A stretch of DNA of 64,000 bases from Kitasatospora papulosa (lineage in GTDB: Bacteria > Actinomycetota > Actinomycetes > Streptomycetales > Streptomycetaceae): positions 62,001 through 126,000 of the forward strand of contig NZ_JNYQ01000005.1 of assembly GCF_000717245.1 (NCBI RefSeq). The letters run 5' to 3'. The position numbers were made by a program, and so were the translations under genes. The notes beneath the pieces are model-generated. The model did not search any database, was not told the origin of the DNA, and was given only the letters and a program-made list of their open reading frames with translations. Below, in pieces: positions 32,687-41,315 of this stretch. Each line of letters starts with the position of its first letter. The stretch's first letter is position 1.

Positions 32687-33180
32687 CAGGCTGCGGCTTC
32701 CTGCTGGTTCTCGTGGTCCTTCTTGTTCTCGTAGTCGTCCATCAGCGCGACCTTGGCGGCGGACGCCGACGCCTCGTCGAAGCGGTACGTCAGCCACTCG
32801 GAGGCCAGCCGGCGGGCGAGCTCCAGCCCGACGACACGCTGGCCGAAGGTGAGGACCTGGGCGTTGTTGGACAGGACCGCGCGCTCGACGGAGAAGGAGT
32901 CGTGGGCGGTGACGGCCCGGACGCCCTTGACCTTGTTCGCGGCGATGGCCACCCCGAGGCCCGTGCCGCAGACCAGCAGGGCGCGGTCGGCCTCGCCCCG
33001 GGCGACCATCTCGGCGGCGGCGATGGCGACCTTGGGGTAGGCGGTGTGCCCGTCCGCGTCGACCCCCACATCGGTGACGGTGGCGACGAGGCCGCTGGCC
33101 TCCAGGTCCTTCCGGAGGGCTTCCTTGTAGGCGTGGCCGGCGTCGTCGGAGCCGACGACGATGCGGAGCTTCTCGGACAT
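32686..33180 (-). CDS. RpiB-like isomerase, candidate D-erythrulose-4-phosphate isomerase (DerI-like)
   Basis: A 164-residue RpiB/LacAB family sugar phosphate isomerase. RpiB landmarks are IVVGSDDAGHAYKEAL, the active-site Cys in LLVCGTGLGVAIAANKVKG, and TAHDSFSVERAVLSNNAQ. DerI, of this family, converts D-erythrulose 4-phosphate to D-erythrose 4-phosphate, delivering carbon to the pentose phosphate pathway. Both junctions are TGATG overlaps, so translation is coupled with the kinase upstream and the TIM-like isomerase downstream. A ribose-5-phosphate or related isomerase activity is the alternative. Confidence 0.78.
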   Translation of the reverse strand: MSEKLRIVVGSDDAGHAYKEALRKDLEASGLVATVTDVGVDADGHTAYPKVAIAAAEMVARGEADRALLVCGTGLGVAIAANKVKGVRAVTAHDSFSVERAVLSNNAQVLTFGQRVVGLELARRLASEWLTYRFDEASASAAKVALMDDYENKKDHENQQEAAA

Positions 33181-34916
33181 CAGTGGTTCTCCAGGGTCGG
33201 TACGAACACGCCGTGCACGGCACGGACGATCAGGGCGAGCGAGTGGGCTCCGGCGTCCGGGGTGCCGAGGCTCTTCTCGGCGTGCGGGCGGGCGCGGCCC
33301 ATCCGGGGGAGCAGGTCGGCGGTGGCCTCGGCGGCGGCGGACGCGGAGTGCGCGGCCGTGTCCCAGGCGGTGGCCAGGGGCTGCCCCGCCCGGGTGGCGG
33401 CCGTGAGCGCGTAGGAGAAGGGGACGAGGACGTCGACCATCGTCTTGTCGCCGACCTCCGCCCCGCCCAGCTTCCTCACGCCCGCCGAGGCCTGCGCGAC
33501 GCCGGAGGCGACCTCGGCGGCCGTGGGCCGTGCGGTGTCGCCGAGCGCGGTCCCGACGGCCCGGAGGATGACGCCCCACAGGGCGCCGGAGGTGCCGCCG
33601 GCCCGGTCGGCCCAGGCGTCGGCAGCCCGGTGCAGAAGCGTTTCTGCGCCGGCGCCGAGCGTCTCGGCGCGTACCGCCGCCTCGTACGCCCCGGTGGAGC
33701 CGCGCCGCATGCCGATGCCGTGGTCGCCGTCACCGGCGACCGCGTCGATCCGGCCGAGCTCGTCGGCGTGGACGTCGACGGTGTCCTTGAGGACGCGCAG
33801 GGCGGCCAGCACGGTGCGGGCCGCCTCGCGGGAGTCGTCGGTGGCGGGCGGGACGGTGTCCTCGGCGGTTTCCGCGGACGGGTCCGGGACGACGAGGTCG
33901 GCCGCTTCGACGGTGCCCTTGCGGTAGGCGGGAGCGTCGGCCGGGGCCGTCCACAGCGGCTCCAGCTCGTCGGTGAGCCAGCACAGGGTCAGCGAGACAC
34001 CGGCCATGTCGAAGCTGGTGACCAGCTCGCCGACCTCGGGGTCGACGGCCTCGACACCGGCATCGGCGAGGAGCTGTGCGACCCGGCGGTAGACGACGAA
34101 CAGCTCTTCGTACTTCACCGAGCCGAGCCCGTTGAGGATCACCGCGGCCCGCTGTCCGCGCGGCGCTTCCACCCCTTCCGGGAGTTCGCCCAGGACGGTG
34201 GAGACCAGGAGCTCGGCCGCCTCGTCGGCGGTCGGCACGGGCCGCTCGCCCATGCCGGGCTCGCCGTGGATGCCGAGGCCGACGGCCATGCGGCCCTCGG
34301 GCACGGTGAACAGGGGGTGGTCGGCGCCGGGCAGCGTACAGCCGGAGAACGCGACACCGAAGGAGCGCGTACGGGCGTTCGCCAGCTCCGCGATCCGGGT
34401 CACCTCGTCCAGCGGGTGCCCTGCCTCGGCCGCCGCCGCGGCCGCCTTGAAGACGACCAGGTCCCCGGCGACACCACGGCGCTTGTGGGCCTCTTCGGGC
34501 GAGGCGCTGGACATGTCGTCCGTGACGCCGAGCGTGCGGGCGGGTATCCCCTCGGCGGTGAGCTGTCCCGCTGCCTGGCCGAAGTGCAGGACGTCACCGG
34601 CGTAGTTCCCGTAGGCGAGCAGGACCCCGCCGCCGGTCTCGGCGGCACGGGCGACCTGGCGCACCTGGTGGGCGGAGGGCGAAGCGAAGACGTTGCCGAC
34701 CGCCGCGCCGTGCGCGAGGCCCTGGCCGACCAGCCCGGAGAAGGCCGGGTAGTGCCCGGAGCCGCCGCCGACCACCACGGCGACCTGGCCGGGGGCGGTG
34801 CGGGTGGCCCGGACCACCCCGCCGGGGACCTGGCGGACCCTGCGGGGGTGAGCGGCGACGAAGCCTTCGAGTGCCTCGTCGGCGAAGGCGGCGGGGTCGT
34901 TGGACAGGCGGGTCAT
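33180..34916 (-). CDS. Fused DhaK-DhaL kinase, candidate L-erythrulose kinase (LerK-like)
   Basis: A 578-residue single-chain ATP-dependent ketose kinase. The N-terminal DhaK domain (about 1-325) has VVVGGGSGHYPAFSG, FSGCTLPGADHPLF and VGLGIHGEPGMGE. The C-terminal DhaL domain (about 370-578) has the Mg-ATP motif DAVAGDGDHGIGM and AGGTSGALWG. It is a fused ATP-type enzyme like dihydroxyacetone kinase or the erythrulose kinases of Mycolicibacterium smegmatis. ATG 34916 forms a TGATG overlap with the MFS gene stop. With LerI- and DerI-like genes next to it, L-erythrulose is the preferred substrate; dihydroxyacetone is the alternative. Confidence 0.8.
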   Translation of the reverse strand: MTRLSNDPAAFADEALEGFVAAHPRRVRQVPGGVVRATRTAPGQVAVVVGGGSGHYPAFSGLVGQGLAHGAAVGNVFASPSAHQVRQVARAAETGGGVLLAYGNYAGDVLHFGQAAGQLTAEGIPARTLGVTDDMSSASPEEAHKRRGVAGDLVVFKAAAAAAEAGHPLDEVTRIAELANARTRSFGVAFSGCTLPGADHPLFTVPEGRMAVGLGIHGEPGMGERPVPTADEAAELLVSTVLGELPEGVEAPRGQRAAVILNGLGSVKYEELFVVYRRVAQLLADAGVEAVDPEVGELVTSFDMAGVSLTLCWLTDELEPLWTAPADAPAYRKGTVEAADLVVPDPSAETAEDTVPPATDDSREAARTVLAALRVLKDTVDVHADELGRIDAVAGDGDHGIGMRRGSTGAYEAAVRAETLGAGAETLLHRAADAWADRAGGTSGALWGVILRAVGTALGDTARPTAAEVASGVAQASAGVRKLGGAEVGDKTMVDVLVPFSYALTAATRAGQPLATAWDTAAHSASAAAEATADLLPRMGRARPHAEKSLGTPDAGAHSLALIVRAVHGVFVPTLENH

Positions 34917-36277
34917 CAGCGAACCTCTGCGAGAGGGCGGCCGTGGTGCGCGCCGTGGTCCTTGGACCGGTTGGCGAGCCACAGCATCAGCGCGGCGGAC
35001 ATGAGCATGAAGGCCCCGACGAGGAACAACGGCAGGTAGTAGGCACCGCTGAAGTCCTTCAGCCAGCCGGTCACGTATCCGGCGGCGAAGCCGGCCACGT
35101 TGCCCGCGGTGTTGATCAGGGCGATACCGGCGGCGGCTGCCGCGCCGGTCAGGAACTGCGAGGGGACGGACCAGAAGACCGGCAGCGCGGCGAAGATCGC
35201 ACACGCGGTGACGGTGATGACGGCGACCGTGGCGGCCGGCGAGCCCATGTAGAGGGCGAGGGGGATGGAGACCCCGCCGACGACGGCCGGTCCCGCGATG
35301 TGCCAGGTGTGGACACCGTGCCGGGTGGCGTGGCGGGACCAGAAGTAGAGGACGATCGCTGCCGGGAGGTACGGAATGGCCGTGATCAGGGCCTTGTCCA
35401 TCACGCTGAACGTCGTGCCGAACTGTTCCTGGAAGCCGTTGATGATCGTCGGCAGGAAGAAGGCGAGGGCGTACAGGCCGTAGATGAAGCCGAAGTAGAT
35501 GAGGGCGAGGATCCAGACGCGGCTGTTGGTGAAGGCCGCCTTCAGGGCCTCCTTGCCGTGAGCGGACTTCTCGTCGGCGCCGGTCTTGCCGGCGTTCTCC
35601 GCGGCCAGCTCGTTCGTCAGCCAGGTCTTCTCCTCGGCGGTCAGCCACTTCGCGTCGGCCGGCTTGTCGATCAGGTAGAACCAGGCGATGACGCCGAGCA
35701 GGATCGCCGGGACGGACACCCCGAGGAACATGACGCGCCAGCCCTCGAGGCCGAAGAGCCCGTGCTGGTTGATGAACCAGCCGGCCAGCGGGGCGCCGAT
35801 GACGGTGGTCAGGGGCTGCGCCAGGTAGAAGAGGCCGAGCACCTTCGTGCGGTGCCGGGAGGGCACCCACTGGCTCAGGAAGAGGATCGCGCCGGGGAAG
35901 AATCCGGCCTCGGCGACACCGAGCAGGAAGCGGAGCGTGTACAGCTGCTCGCTGTTCTGCACCCAGGTGAAGAGGAGGGCGACGACGCCCCAGGACACCA
36001 TGATCCTGGCCAGCCAGCGCCGGGCGCCGAACTTGTGCAGTGCCATGTTGCTGGGCACTTCGAGAATGATGTAGCCGATGAAGAAGACGCCGGAGGCGAA
36101 GCCGAACTGCGCCGCGGTGAGGGCCAGGTCCTGCCCCATGCCGTTGGGTTCCGCGAAGGAGACGGCCGTCCGGTCCAGGTAGTTCACGAAGAACATCAGG
36201 GCCACGAACGGGACGAGCCGGACCGAGACCTTCTTGATCGCTGATCTCTCGATCGCTGAATGCGCAGTGGCGCCCAT
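34916..36277 (-). CDS. MFS transporter, anion:cation symporter (ACS) family
   Basis: A 453-residue, 12-segment major facilitator permease. ACS-type features: VPFVALMFFVNYLDRTAVSFA in TM1, GYIILEVPSNMALHKFGARRW at the TM2-3 loop and RFLLGVAEAGFFPGAILFLSQW in TM4-5, as in tartrate, glucarate and phthalate carriers that import organic anions. First gene of the operon, it starts at ATG 36277 with GAGGAG upstream. An organic-acid carrier fits apionate, a branched aldonate, better than a neutral sugar. Confidence 0.88.
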   Translation of the reverse strand: MGATAHSAIERSAIKKVSVRLVPFVALMFFVNYLDRTAVSFAEPNGMGQDLALTAAQFGFASGVFFIGYIILEVPSNMALHKFGARRWLARIMVSWGVVALLFTWVQNSEQLYTLRFLLGVAEAGFFPGAILFLSQWVPSRHRTKVLGLFYLAQPLTTVIGAPLAGWFINQHGLFGLEGWRVMFLGVSVPAILLGVIAWFYLIDKPADAKWLTAEEKTWLTNELAAENAGKTGADEKSAHGKEALKAAFTNSRVWILALIYFGFIYGLYALAFFLPTIINGFQEQFGTTFSVMDKALITAIPYLPAAIVLYFWSRHATRHGVHTWHIAGPAVVGGVSIPLALYMGSPAATVAVITVTACAIFAALPVFWSVPSQFLTGAAAAAGIALINTAGNVAGFAAGYVTGWLKDFSGAYYLPLFLVGAFMLMSAALMLWLANRSKDHGAHHGRPLAEVR

Positions 36278-36394
36278 GGAGACTCCTCGCTTGCGGACCG
36301 CTTTGTCCGGTTCTGTGTCTACTCCGGCATGTAAAGGCGAACCTGGAAGGTTGTGTTTCCGGCCGGTGAACAACTCCAAGCTAGCCCTGGATCC

Positions 36395-36413
36395 TAAATT
36401 GGTCACCAATTTA
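36395..36413. promoter_or_regulatory. 19-bp palindromic operator, GntR/FadR type
   Basis: TAAATTGGTCACCAATTTA has perfect 9-bp arms around a single C, in the divergent region between the MFS-led operon and the GntR gene. The core TTGGTCACCAA resembles FadR-subfamily GntR sites. It is conspicuously AT-rich for this genome. Confidence 0.75.
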
Positions 36414-36519
36414 CCAAAGTGACGTAGGTCGCTCCCCTGAGCTCTTCTCCTGGACCGATGAGCGCGTTATCGTCCGCCCGCCCCGGGGTTCCGCCGCCCG
36501 GTCTGATGTACTGGTCAGC

Positions 36520-37260
36520 GTGTCCATGCAGCCCGAAGCGCCCGATTTCACGTCACTTCTGCGCCCCGTCGTACGGGAGTCCTCGGTCAGTGAGGTGGCC
36601 AAGCGACTCCTTGATCATCTTTCCGAGGGAAACCTGAAGCCGGGCACACGCCTGCCCGCCGAGCGCCAGCTCGCCGACGCCCTGGGCGTCGCGCGCTCCA
36701 GCGTCCGCGGGGCGCTGTCCGCGCTGGACGTCCTCGGCATCATCGAGATCAGGCCGGGCTCGGGCTCGTACGTCCGCGAGGGGACCTCGGAGTTCCTGCC
36801 GCGGGCCATCAACTGGGGCCTGATGCTCGGTCAGCGCCGCACGCAGGACCTGGTCGAGGTCCGCACCTTCATGGAGGGCATGTCGGCGCGGCTGGCCGCG
36901 GACCGGGCGTCCGAGGAGGACGTCGAGCGGCTGGAGGCGCACCTGGAGCGGATGCGGGAGGCGGGGACGGACGTCAAGGCGTTCATCGACGCCGACATCG
37001 CCTTCCACCTGGAGACCGCGCACATCGCCCGCAACACGGTGCTCAGCGACATCCTGCACTCCATCCGGGCGCTGCTCCAGGTGTGGATGGAGCGTGCGGG
37101 AGACATCGAGGGAACCGTCAGCGGGACGCTCCACGAGCACGGAGCCGTGCTCGACGCGATCCGGGCGGGTGACCCGGAGGGCGCGGACGCGGCGATGGCC
37201 GAGCACATGAGGCTTGCGAGCGACCGGCTGAGGCTCTCGCTGCGGGAAGGCGATGCGTAG
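36520..37260 (+). CDS. GntR family regulator, FadR/FCD subfamily
   Basis: A 246-residue regulator with winged HTH (LKPGTRLPAERQLADALGVARSSVRGALSALDVLGIIEIRPGSGSYV) and a helical FCD ligand domain with likely metal ligands in DIAFHLETAHIARN and HEHGAVLDAIRAGD. It is divergent from the candidate apionate operon, and the intergenic palindrome is its probable operator. The ligand is likely a pathway acid or sugar phosphate. Start GTG 36520 or ATG 36526; neither has a good ribosome binding site. Confidence 0.9.
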   Translation: MSMQPEAPDFTSLLRPVVRESSVSEVAKRLLDHLSEGNLKPGTRLPAERQLADALGVARSSVRGALSALDVLGIIEIRPGSGSYVREGTSEFLPRAINWGLMLGQRRTQDLVEVRTFMEGMSARLAADRASEEDVERLEAHLERMREAGTDVKAFIDADIAFHLETAHIARNTVLSDILHSIRALLQVWMERAGDIEGTVSGTLHEHGAVLDAIRAGDPEGADAAMAEHMRLASDRLRLSLREGDA

Positions 37261-37297
37261 GCGGTAGGGGGTAGGCGTGCGGGCAGGGTGGCGGCGC

Positions 37298-38116
37298 TCA
37301 GGCCCGTGACGGCCCGGGAGGCGCGGGTTCCTCCGCCGTCTCCTCCGGGGGGCCGGCCGCCTCCTCCGGGAGATCTGCCCTCCCCGCCGGGAGGGAGTCC
37401 GGTTCCTCTCCCGGAGGCGTGGACTCCACGGCCGGTGCCGGCCGGGCGGACGGGGCGGCGAGCCCTTTCCGCCGCCCGGTTCCGCCCAGCAGCGCCGGCA
37501 GTTCGGTCAACGCGCCGACCCGCCAGTCCGCGGCCTCCACGACGTCGGGGTGGTCCGCCCACCAATGCCCGTACGGGCCGCGGCGGATGTGCGCCGCCCG
37601 CAGCCCCGAGGACTTCGCGGGGAAGAGGTCGTTCGCCGGATGGTCGCCCACGTACAGGGTGGCCTCGGGCTCGGCGCCCGACACCTCCAGCACCCGGGCG
37701 AAGAACTCCGGGTCCGGTTTGGCGGCACCCCACTCCTGTGAGGTGACGACCAGGTCGGCCGGCAGGTCGAGGGCCCGCAGCAGCTCCCCGGCCCGAACCG
37801 TCCCGTCCCCCGCGACGACGATCCGCAGGCCGAGCGTGCGCAGTTCGGCCAGCACGGGCCGTACGTCGGGATAGAGGTCCGTCTCGTCCAGGTACTCGCC
37901 GCGTCCGGCCGCCGCGCGCGCGTGGCCGGCCTCTCCGACGTCCATCCCGGGGCGCAGCACCCGCAGCGCGTCGGTGCAGTCACGGCCCTGGGCGACGGCG
38001 GCGCCGACCAGCGCGCTGACCGTGTGCCGGGGGACTCCGAGCCAGTCGGCCCACGAGGCCCAGTGGCGGTCGTCGCGGACGAGGGTTTCGCCGGTGTCGA
38101 AGACGATCGTTTTCAT
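37298..38116 (-). CDS. HAD family hydrolase with extended Pro/Glu-rich tail
   Basis: A 272-residue haloacid dehalogenase-like protein. Motif I is VFDTGETL: the nucleophilic Asp is present but the usual second Asp (DxD) is Gly, a variant common in actinobacterial HADs reading FDxGETL. Motif II (VVAGDGT), Lys in EWGAAKPDPEFF and motif IV (YVGDHPANDLFPA) follow. The last ~60 residues are low complexity, rich in Pro, Glu and Ala (EEPDSLPAGR, PEEAAGPPEE). ATG 38116 has GGAGGGG upstream. It is divergent from fbiC. Substrate unknown. Confidence 0.85.
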   Translation of the reverse strand: MKTIVFDTGETLVRDDRHWASWADWLGVPRHTVSALVGAAVAQGRDCTDALRVLRPGMDVGEAGHARAAAGRGEYLDETDLYPDVRPVLAELRTLGLRIVVAGDGTVRAGELLRALDLPADLVVTSQEWGAAKPDPEFFARVLEVSGAEPEATLYVGDHPANDLFPAKSSGLRAAHIRRGPYGHWWADHPDVVEAADWRVGALTELPALLGGTGRRKGLAAPSARPAPAVESTPPGEEPDSLPAGRADLPEEAAGPPEETAEEPAPPGPSRA

Positions 38117-38236
38117 CACCCCTCCGAGCCTAGGGGGCAAGCGGGGCATAACGGTCAAGGCGCCAGTGCCGGAGGGGTGGTTACGCCGGACATGGGCCCT
38201 GGTCCGGAAGGGATGACACGCTCGTATGCTCGGATC

Positions 38237-40813
38237 ATGACCGATCCTCAGCGCCCCACGACCAACGCCATGCGGCGCGCCCTCCGGCGGGCCCGCGACG
38301 GTGTCGCCCTCGACGTGGCCGAGGCCGCGGTACTGCTCCAGGCGCGGGGGGAGGACCTGACCGACCTCGCCGCGTCCGCCGCCCGGGTCCGGGACGCGGG
38401 CCTCGAAGCGGCGGGCCGCCCCGGAGTGATCACGTACTCCCGCAAGGTCTTCATCCCGCTGACCCGGCTCTGCCGTGACACCTGCCACTACTGCACCTTC
38501 GTCACCGTGCCGGGGAAGCTCCGCAGGGCGGGACACGGGATGTTCCTGTCGCCGGACGAGGTCCTCGACATCGCCCGCAAGGGCGCGGAAATGGGCTGCA
38601 AGGAAGCCTTGTTCACGCTCGGCGACCGGCCCGAGGACCGCTGGCCCGAGGCGCGGGAGTGGCTGGAGGCCGAGGGGTACGACGACACCCTGGCGTACGT
38701 ACGGGCCATGGCGGTCCGGGTGCTGGAGGAGACGGGGCTGCTCCCGCACCTCAACCCCGGCGTGATGACGTGGACCGACCTGCAGAGGCTGAAGCCGGTC
38801 GCCCCCTCGATGGGCATGATGCTGGAGACGACGGCGACCCGGCTCTGGTCCGAGAAGGGCGGCCCCCACCACGGTTCGCCGGACAAGGAGCCGGCCGTCC
38901 GGCTGCGGGTGCTGGAGGACGCGGGCCGGTCCAACGTGCCGTTCACCACCGGCATCCTGATCGGGATCGGCGAGTCGTACGAGGAGCGCGCCGACTCCCT
39001 CTTCGAGCTCCGCCGGACGGCGCGCGCCTACCACGGCATCCAGGAAGTCATCGTCCAGAACTTCCGCGCCAAGCCGGACACCGCGATGCGCGGGATGCCG
39101 GACGCCGAGCTGGAGGAGCTGGCCGCCGCGATCGCCGTCGCCCGCCACATCCTCGGCCCCTCGGCCCGCATCCAGGCCCCGCCGAACCTCGTCGACGCCG
39201 AGTACGCCCTGCTGATCGGCGCGGGCATCGACGACTGGGGCGGCGTCTCGCCCCTCACCCCGGACCATGTGAACCCCGAGCGCCCCTGGCCGCACATCGA
39301 GGAACTCGCCGCGCGCACGGCCGAGTCGGGCTTCGAGCTCCGGGAACGCCTGACCATCTACCCGGAGTTCATCCAGCGCGGCGAACCCTGGCTCGACCCC
39401 CGTCTCCTCCCGCACGTACGGGCCCTCGCCGACCCGGAGACCGGCCTCGCCAAGGAGGGCGCGATCCCGGCCGGGCTGCCCTGGCAGGAGCCCGACCAGG
39501 GCTTCAACGCCTCCGGCCGCACCGACCTGCACCGCACCATCGACACCGAGGGCCGCACCGGCGACCGGCGCGACGACTTCGACGAGGTCTACGGCGACTG
39601 GGAGGCCCTGCGGGAGGCCGCGGCCCCGGGCATGGTCCCCTCCAGGATCGACACCGACGTACGCCAGGCCCTGAGCCAGGCCGCCGACGACCCCACGAAG
39701 CTCACCGACGACCAGGCGCTCGCCCTGCTGCACGCGGACGGGCCCGCGCTGGACGAGCTGTGCCGGATCGCGGACACCCTGCGCCGCGACGTGGTCGGTG
39801 ACGACGTCACCTACATCGTCACCAGGAACATCAACTTCACCAACGTCTGCTACACCGGCTGCCGTTTCTGCGCCTTCGCCCAGCGGCGTACGGACGCCGA
39901 CGCCTACACCCTCTCCCTGGACCAGGTCGCCGACCGTGCCGCGCAGGCCTGGGACGTCGGCGCGGTCGAGGTCTGCATGCAGGGCGGCATCCACCCGGAC
40001 CTGCCCGGCACCGCGTACTTCGACATCGCCCGCGCGGTGAAGGAGCGCGTGCCCGGCATGCACGTCCACGCCTTCTCGCCGATGGAGGTCGTCAACGGCG
40101 CGACCCGCACCGGCCTGTCCATCCGCGACTGGCTGGCCGCGGCCAAGGAGGCGGGGCTCGACTCGATCCCCGGCACCGCCGCGGAGATCCTCGACGACGA
40201 GGTCCGCTGGGTCCTCACCAAGGGCAAGCTGCCCACCGCCACCTGGCTGGAGGTCATCAGGACGGCGCACGAGACGGGCCTGCGCTCCTCGTCCACGATG
40301 ATGTACGGCCATGTCGACCAGCCCCGCCACTGGCTCGGCCACTTCAGGACGCTGGCCCGCCTCCAGCAGGAGACCGGCGGCTTCACGGAGTTCGTCACCC
40401 TCCCCTTCATCCACACCAACGCCCCGGTCTACCTGGCCGGCATCGCCCGCCCCGGTCCCACCGACCGGGACAACCGCGCCGTCACCGCGATGGCCCGCCT
40501 CCTGCTCCACCCGCACATCACCAACATCCAGACCAGCTGGGTGAAGCTCGGTGCGGAGGGCGCCGCCGAGATGCTGCGATCGGGCGCGAACGACCTCGGC
40601 GGGACCCTGATGGAGGAGACCATCTCCCGTATGGCGGGCTCCAGTTACGGCTCGTACCGCTCGATCCAGGACCTCGTCGCCATCGCCGACCTCGCCGGCC
40701 GGCCGGCGAAGCCGCGCACGACGCTGTACGGCGAGGTCCCCGAGGAGCGCGTCACGGCGGCGACGGCCTCGGACGGCCACCTGCCGGAGCTGCTGCCGGT
40801 GCTGGAGGGGTGA
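38237..40813 (+). CDS. fbiC: Bifunctional FO synthase CofGH
   Basis: Makes 7,8-didemethyl-8-hydroxy-5-deazariboflavin, the deazaflavin core of coenzyme F420, from a flavin precursor and tyrosine. 858 residues with two radical SAM halves: CofG with CRDTCHYC near residue 78 and CofH with CYTGCRFC near residue 537. The CofH half shows the MMYGHVDQPRHWLGH segment shared with MqnE. ATG 38237 begins the family N-terminus; no strong ribosome binding site. It supplies the cofactor likely used by the LLM oxidoreductase at 20.5 kb. Confidence 0.95.
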   Translation: MTDPQRPTTNAMRRALRRARDGVALDVAEAAVLLQARGEDLTDLAASAARVRDAGLEAAGRPGVITYSRKVFIPLTRLCRDTCHYCTFVTVPGKLRRAGHGMFLSPDEVLDIARKGAEMGCKEALFTLGDRPEDRWPEAREWLEAEGYDDTLAYVRAMAVRVLEETGLLPHLNPGVMTWTDLQRLKPVAPSMGMMLETTATRLWSEKGGPHHGSPDKEPAVRLRVLEDAGRSNVPFTTGILIGIGESYEERADSLFELRRTARAYHGIQEVIVQNFRAKPDTAMRGMPDAELEELAAAIAVARHILGPSARIQAPPNLVDAEYALLIGAGIDDWGGVSPLTPDHVNPERPWPHIEELAARTAESGFELRERLTIYPEFIQRGEPWLDPRLLPHVRALADPETGLAKEGAIPAGLPWQEPDQGFNASGRTDLHRTIDTEGRTGDRRDDFDEVYGDWEALREAAAPGMVPSRIDTDVRQALSQAADDPTKLTDDQALALLHADGPALDELCRIADTLRRDVVGDDVTYIVTRNINFTNVCYTGCRFCAFAQRRTDADAYTLSLDQVADRAAQAWDVGAVEVCMQGGIHPDLPGTAYFDIARAVKERVPGMHVHAFSPMEVVNGATRTGLSIRDWLAAAKEAGLDSIPGTAAEILDDEVRWVLTKGKLPTATWLEVIRTAHETGLRSSSTMMYGHVDQPRHWLGHFRTLARLQQETGGFTEFVTLPFIHTNAPVYLAGIARPGPTDRDNRAVTAMARLLLHPHITNIQTSWVKLGAEGAAEMLRSGANDLGGTLMEETISRMAGSSYGSYRSIQDLVAIADLAGRPAKPRTTLYGEVPEERVTAATASDGHLPELLPVLEG

Positions 40814-40822
40814 GGGGCGGAC

Positions 40823-40870
40823 CCCGCGCTTCCCGTCCCCGGGTTTCCCGTCGGGGGCGGGAAGCGCGGG
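40823..40870. terminator. Bidirectional terminator between fbiC and merR
   Basis: CCCGCGCTTCCCG (40823-40835) pairs perfectly with CGGGAAGCGCGGG (40858-40870) between the convergent stops at 40813 and 40884. Confidence 0.8.
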
Positions 40871-40883
40871 GGAGCGGCGCCGC

Positions 40884-41258
40884 TCAGTCCTCGTCCGCGC
40901 TCCCGCCCGCCGCCGTGGTGATCACGTCGTCCAGCACCTCCCGGGAGCGGCGCAGCTCGTCGATCCTGCGGTCGATGCGGTCGCGCTCCAGGGTCAGGTC
41001 GTCCACCAGGCGCGGGGTGGCGATCGCGGAGGGTCCGCCGTCCGCGTCCCGTACGCAGGGCAGCAGCTCGGCGATCTTGGAGCTGCACAGCCCGGCGGCG
41101 TAGAACTCCTGGATGCGGATCACGCGGTCGACCGCGCCCTCCGGGTAGTCGCGGTGGCCGCCGGGGGTACGGTCGGCCTTCAGGATTCCCTGGGCCTCGT
41201 AGTAGCGCAGGGAGCGTTCGCTCACGCCCGTACGCCGGGCCAGCTCGCCGATCCGCAT
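40884..41258 (-). CDS. MerR family transcriptional regulator
   Basis: A 124-residue regulator with the N-terminal MerR HTH and wing (MRIGELARRTGVSERSLRYYEAQGILKADRTPGGHRDY) and a C-terminal coiled-coil (LTLERDRIDRRIDELRRSREVLDDV). One Cys pair region (GLCSSKIAELLPCVRD) is present but no classic metal-binding pattern. It is divergent from an ene-reductase gene, with TGACACCGGTGTCA between them, so it likely controls that gene. Confidence 0.9.
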   Translation of the reverse strand: MRIGELARRTGVSERSLRYYEAQGILKADRTPGGHRDYPEGAVDRVIRIQEFYAAGLCSSKIAELLPCVRDADGGPSAIATPRLVDDLTLERDRIDRRIDELRRSREVLDDVITTAAGGSADED

Positions 41259-41284
41259 GACTGCCTCGCCTTCCGACTTGAACC

Positions 41285-41298
41285 TGACACCGGTGTCA
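41285..41298. promoter_or_regulatory. MerR-type operator palindrome
   Basis: TGACACCGGTGTCA is a perfect 14-bp palindrome in the 57-bp gap between the merR start (41258) and the ene-reductase start (41316). On the minus strand it begins with a consensus-like -35 TTGACA. Confidence 0.7.
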
Positions 41299-41315
41299 AT
41301 TCTTACCGTTCCGGC

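Noticed and set aside
37298..40780. A minus-strand frame of 1160 codons spanning fbiC and the HAD gene
   Set aside because: Only the part below 38116 (the HAD protein) has family motifs; the rest is a mirror frame of fbiC, which has two radical SAM motifs on the plus strand.
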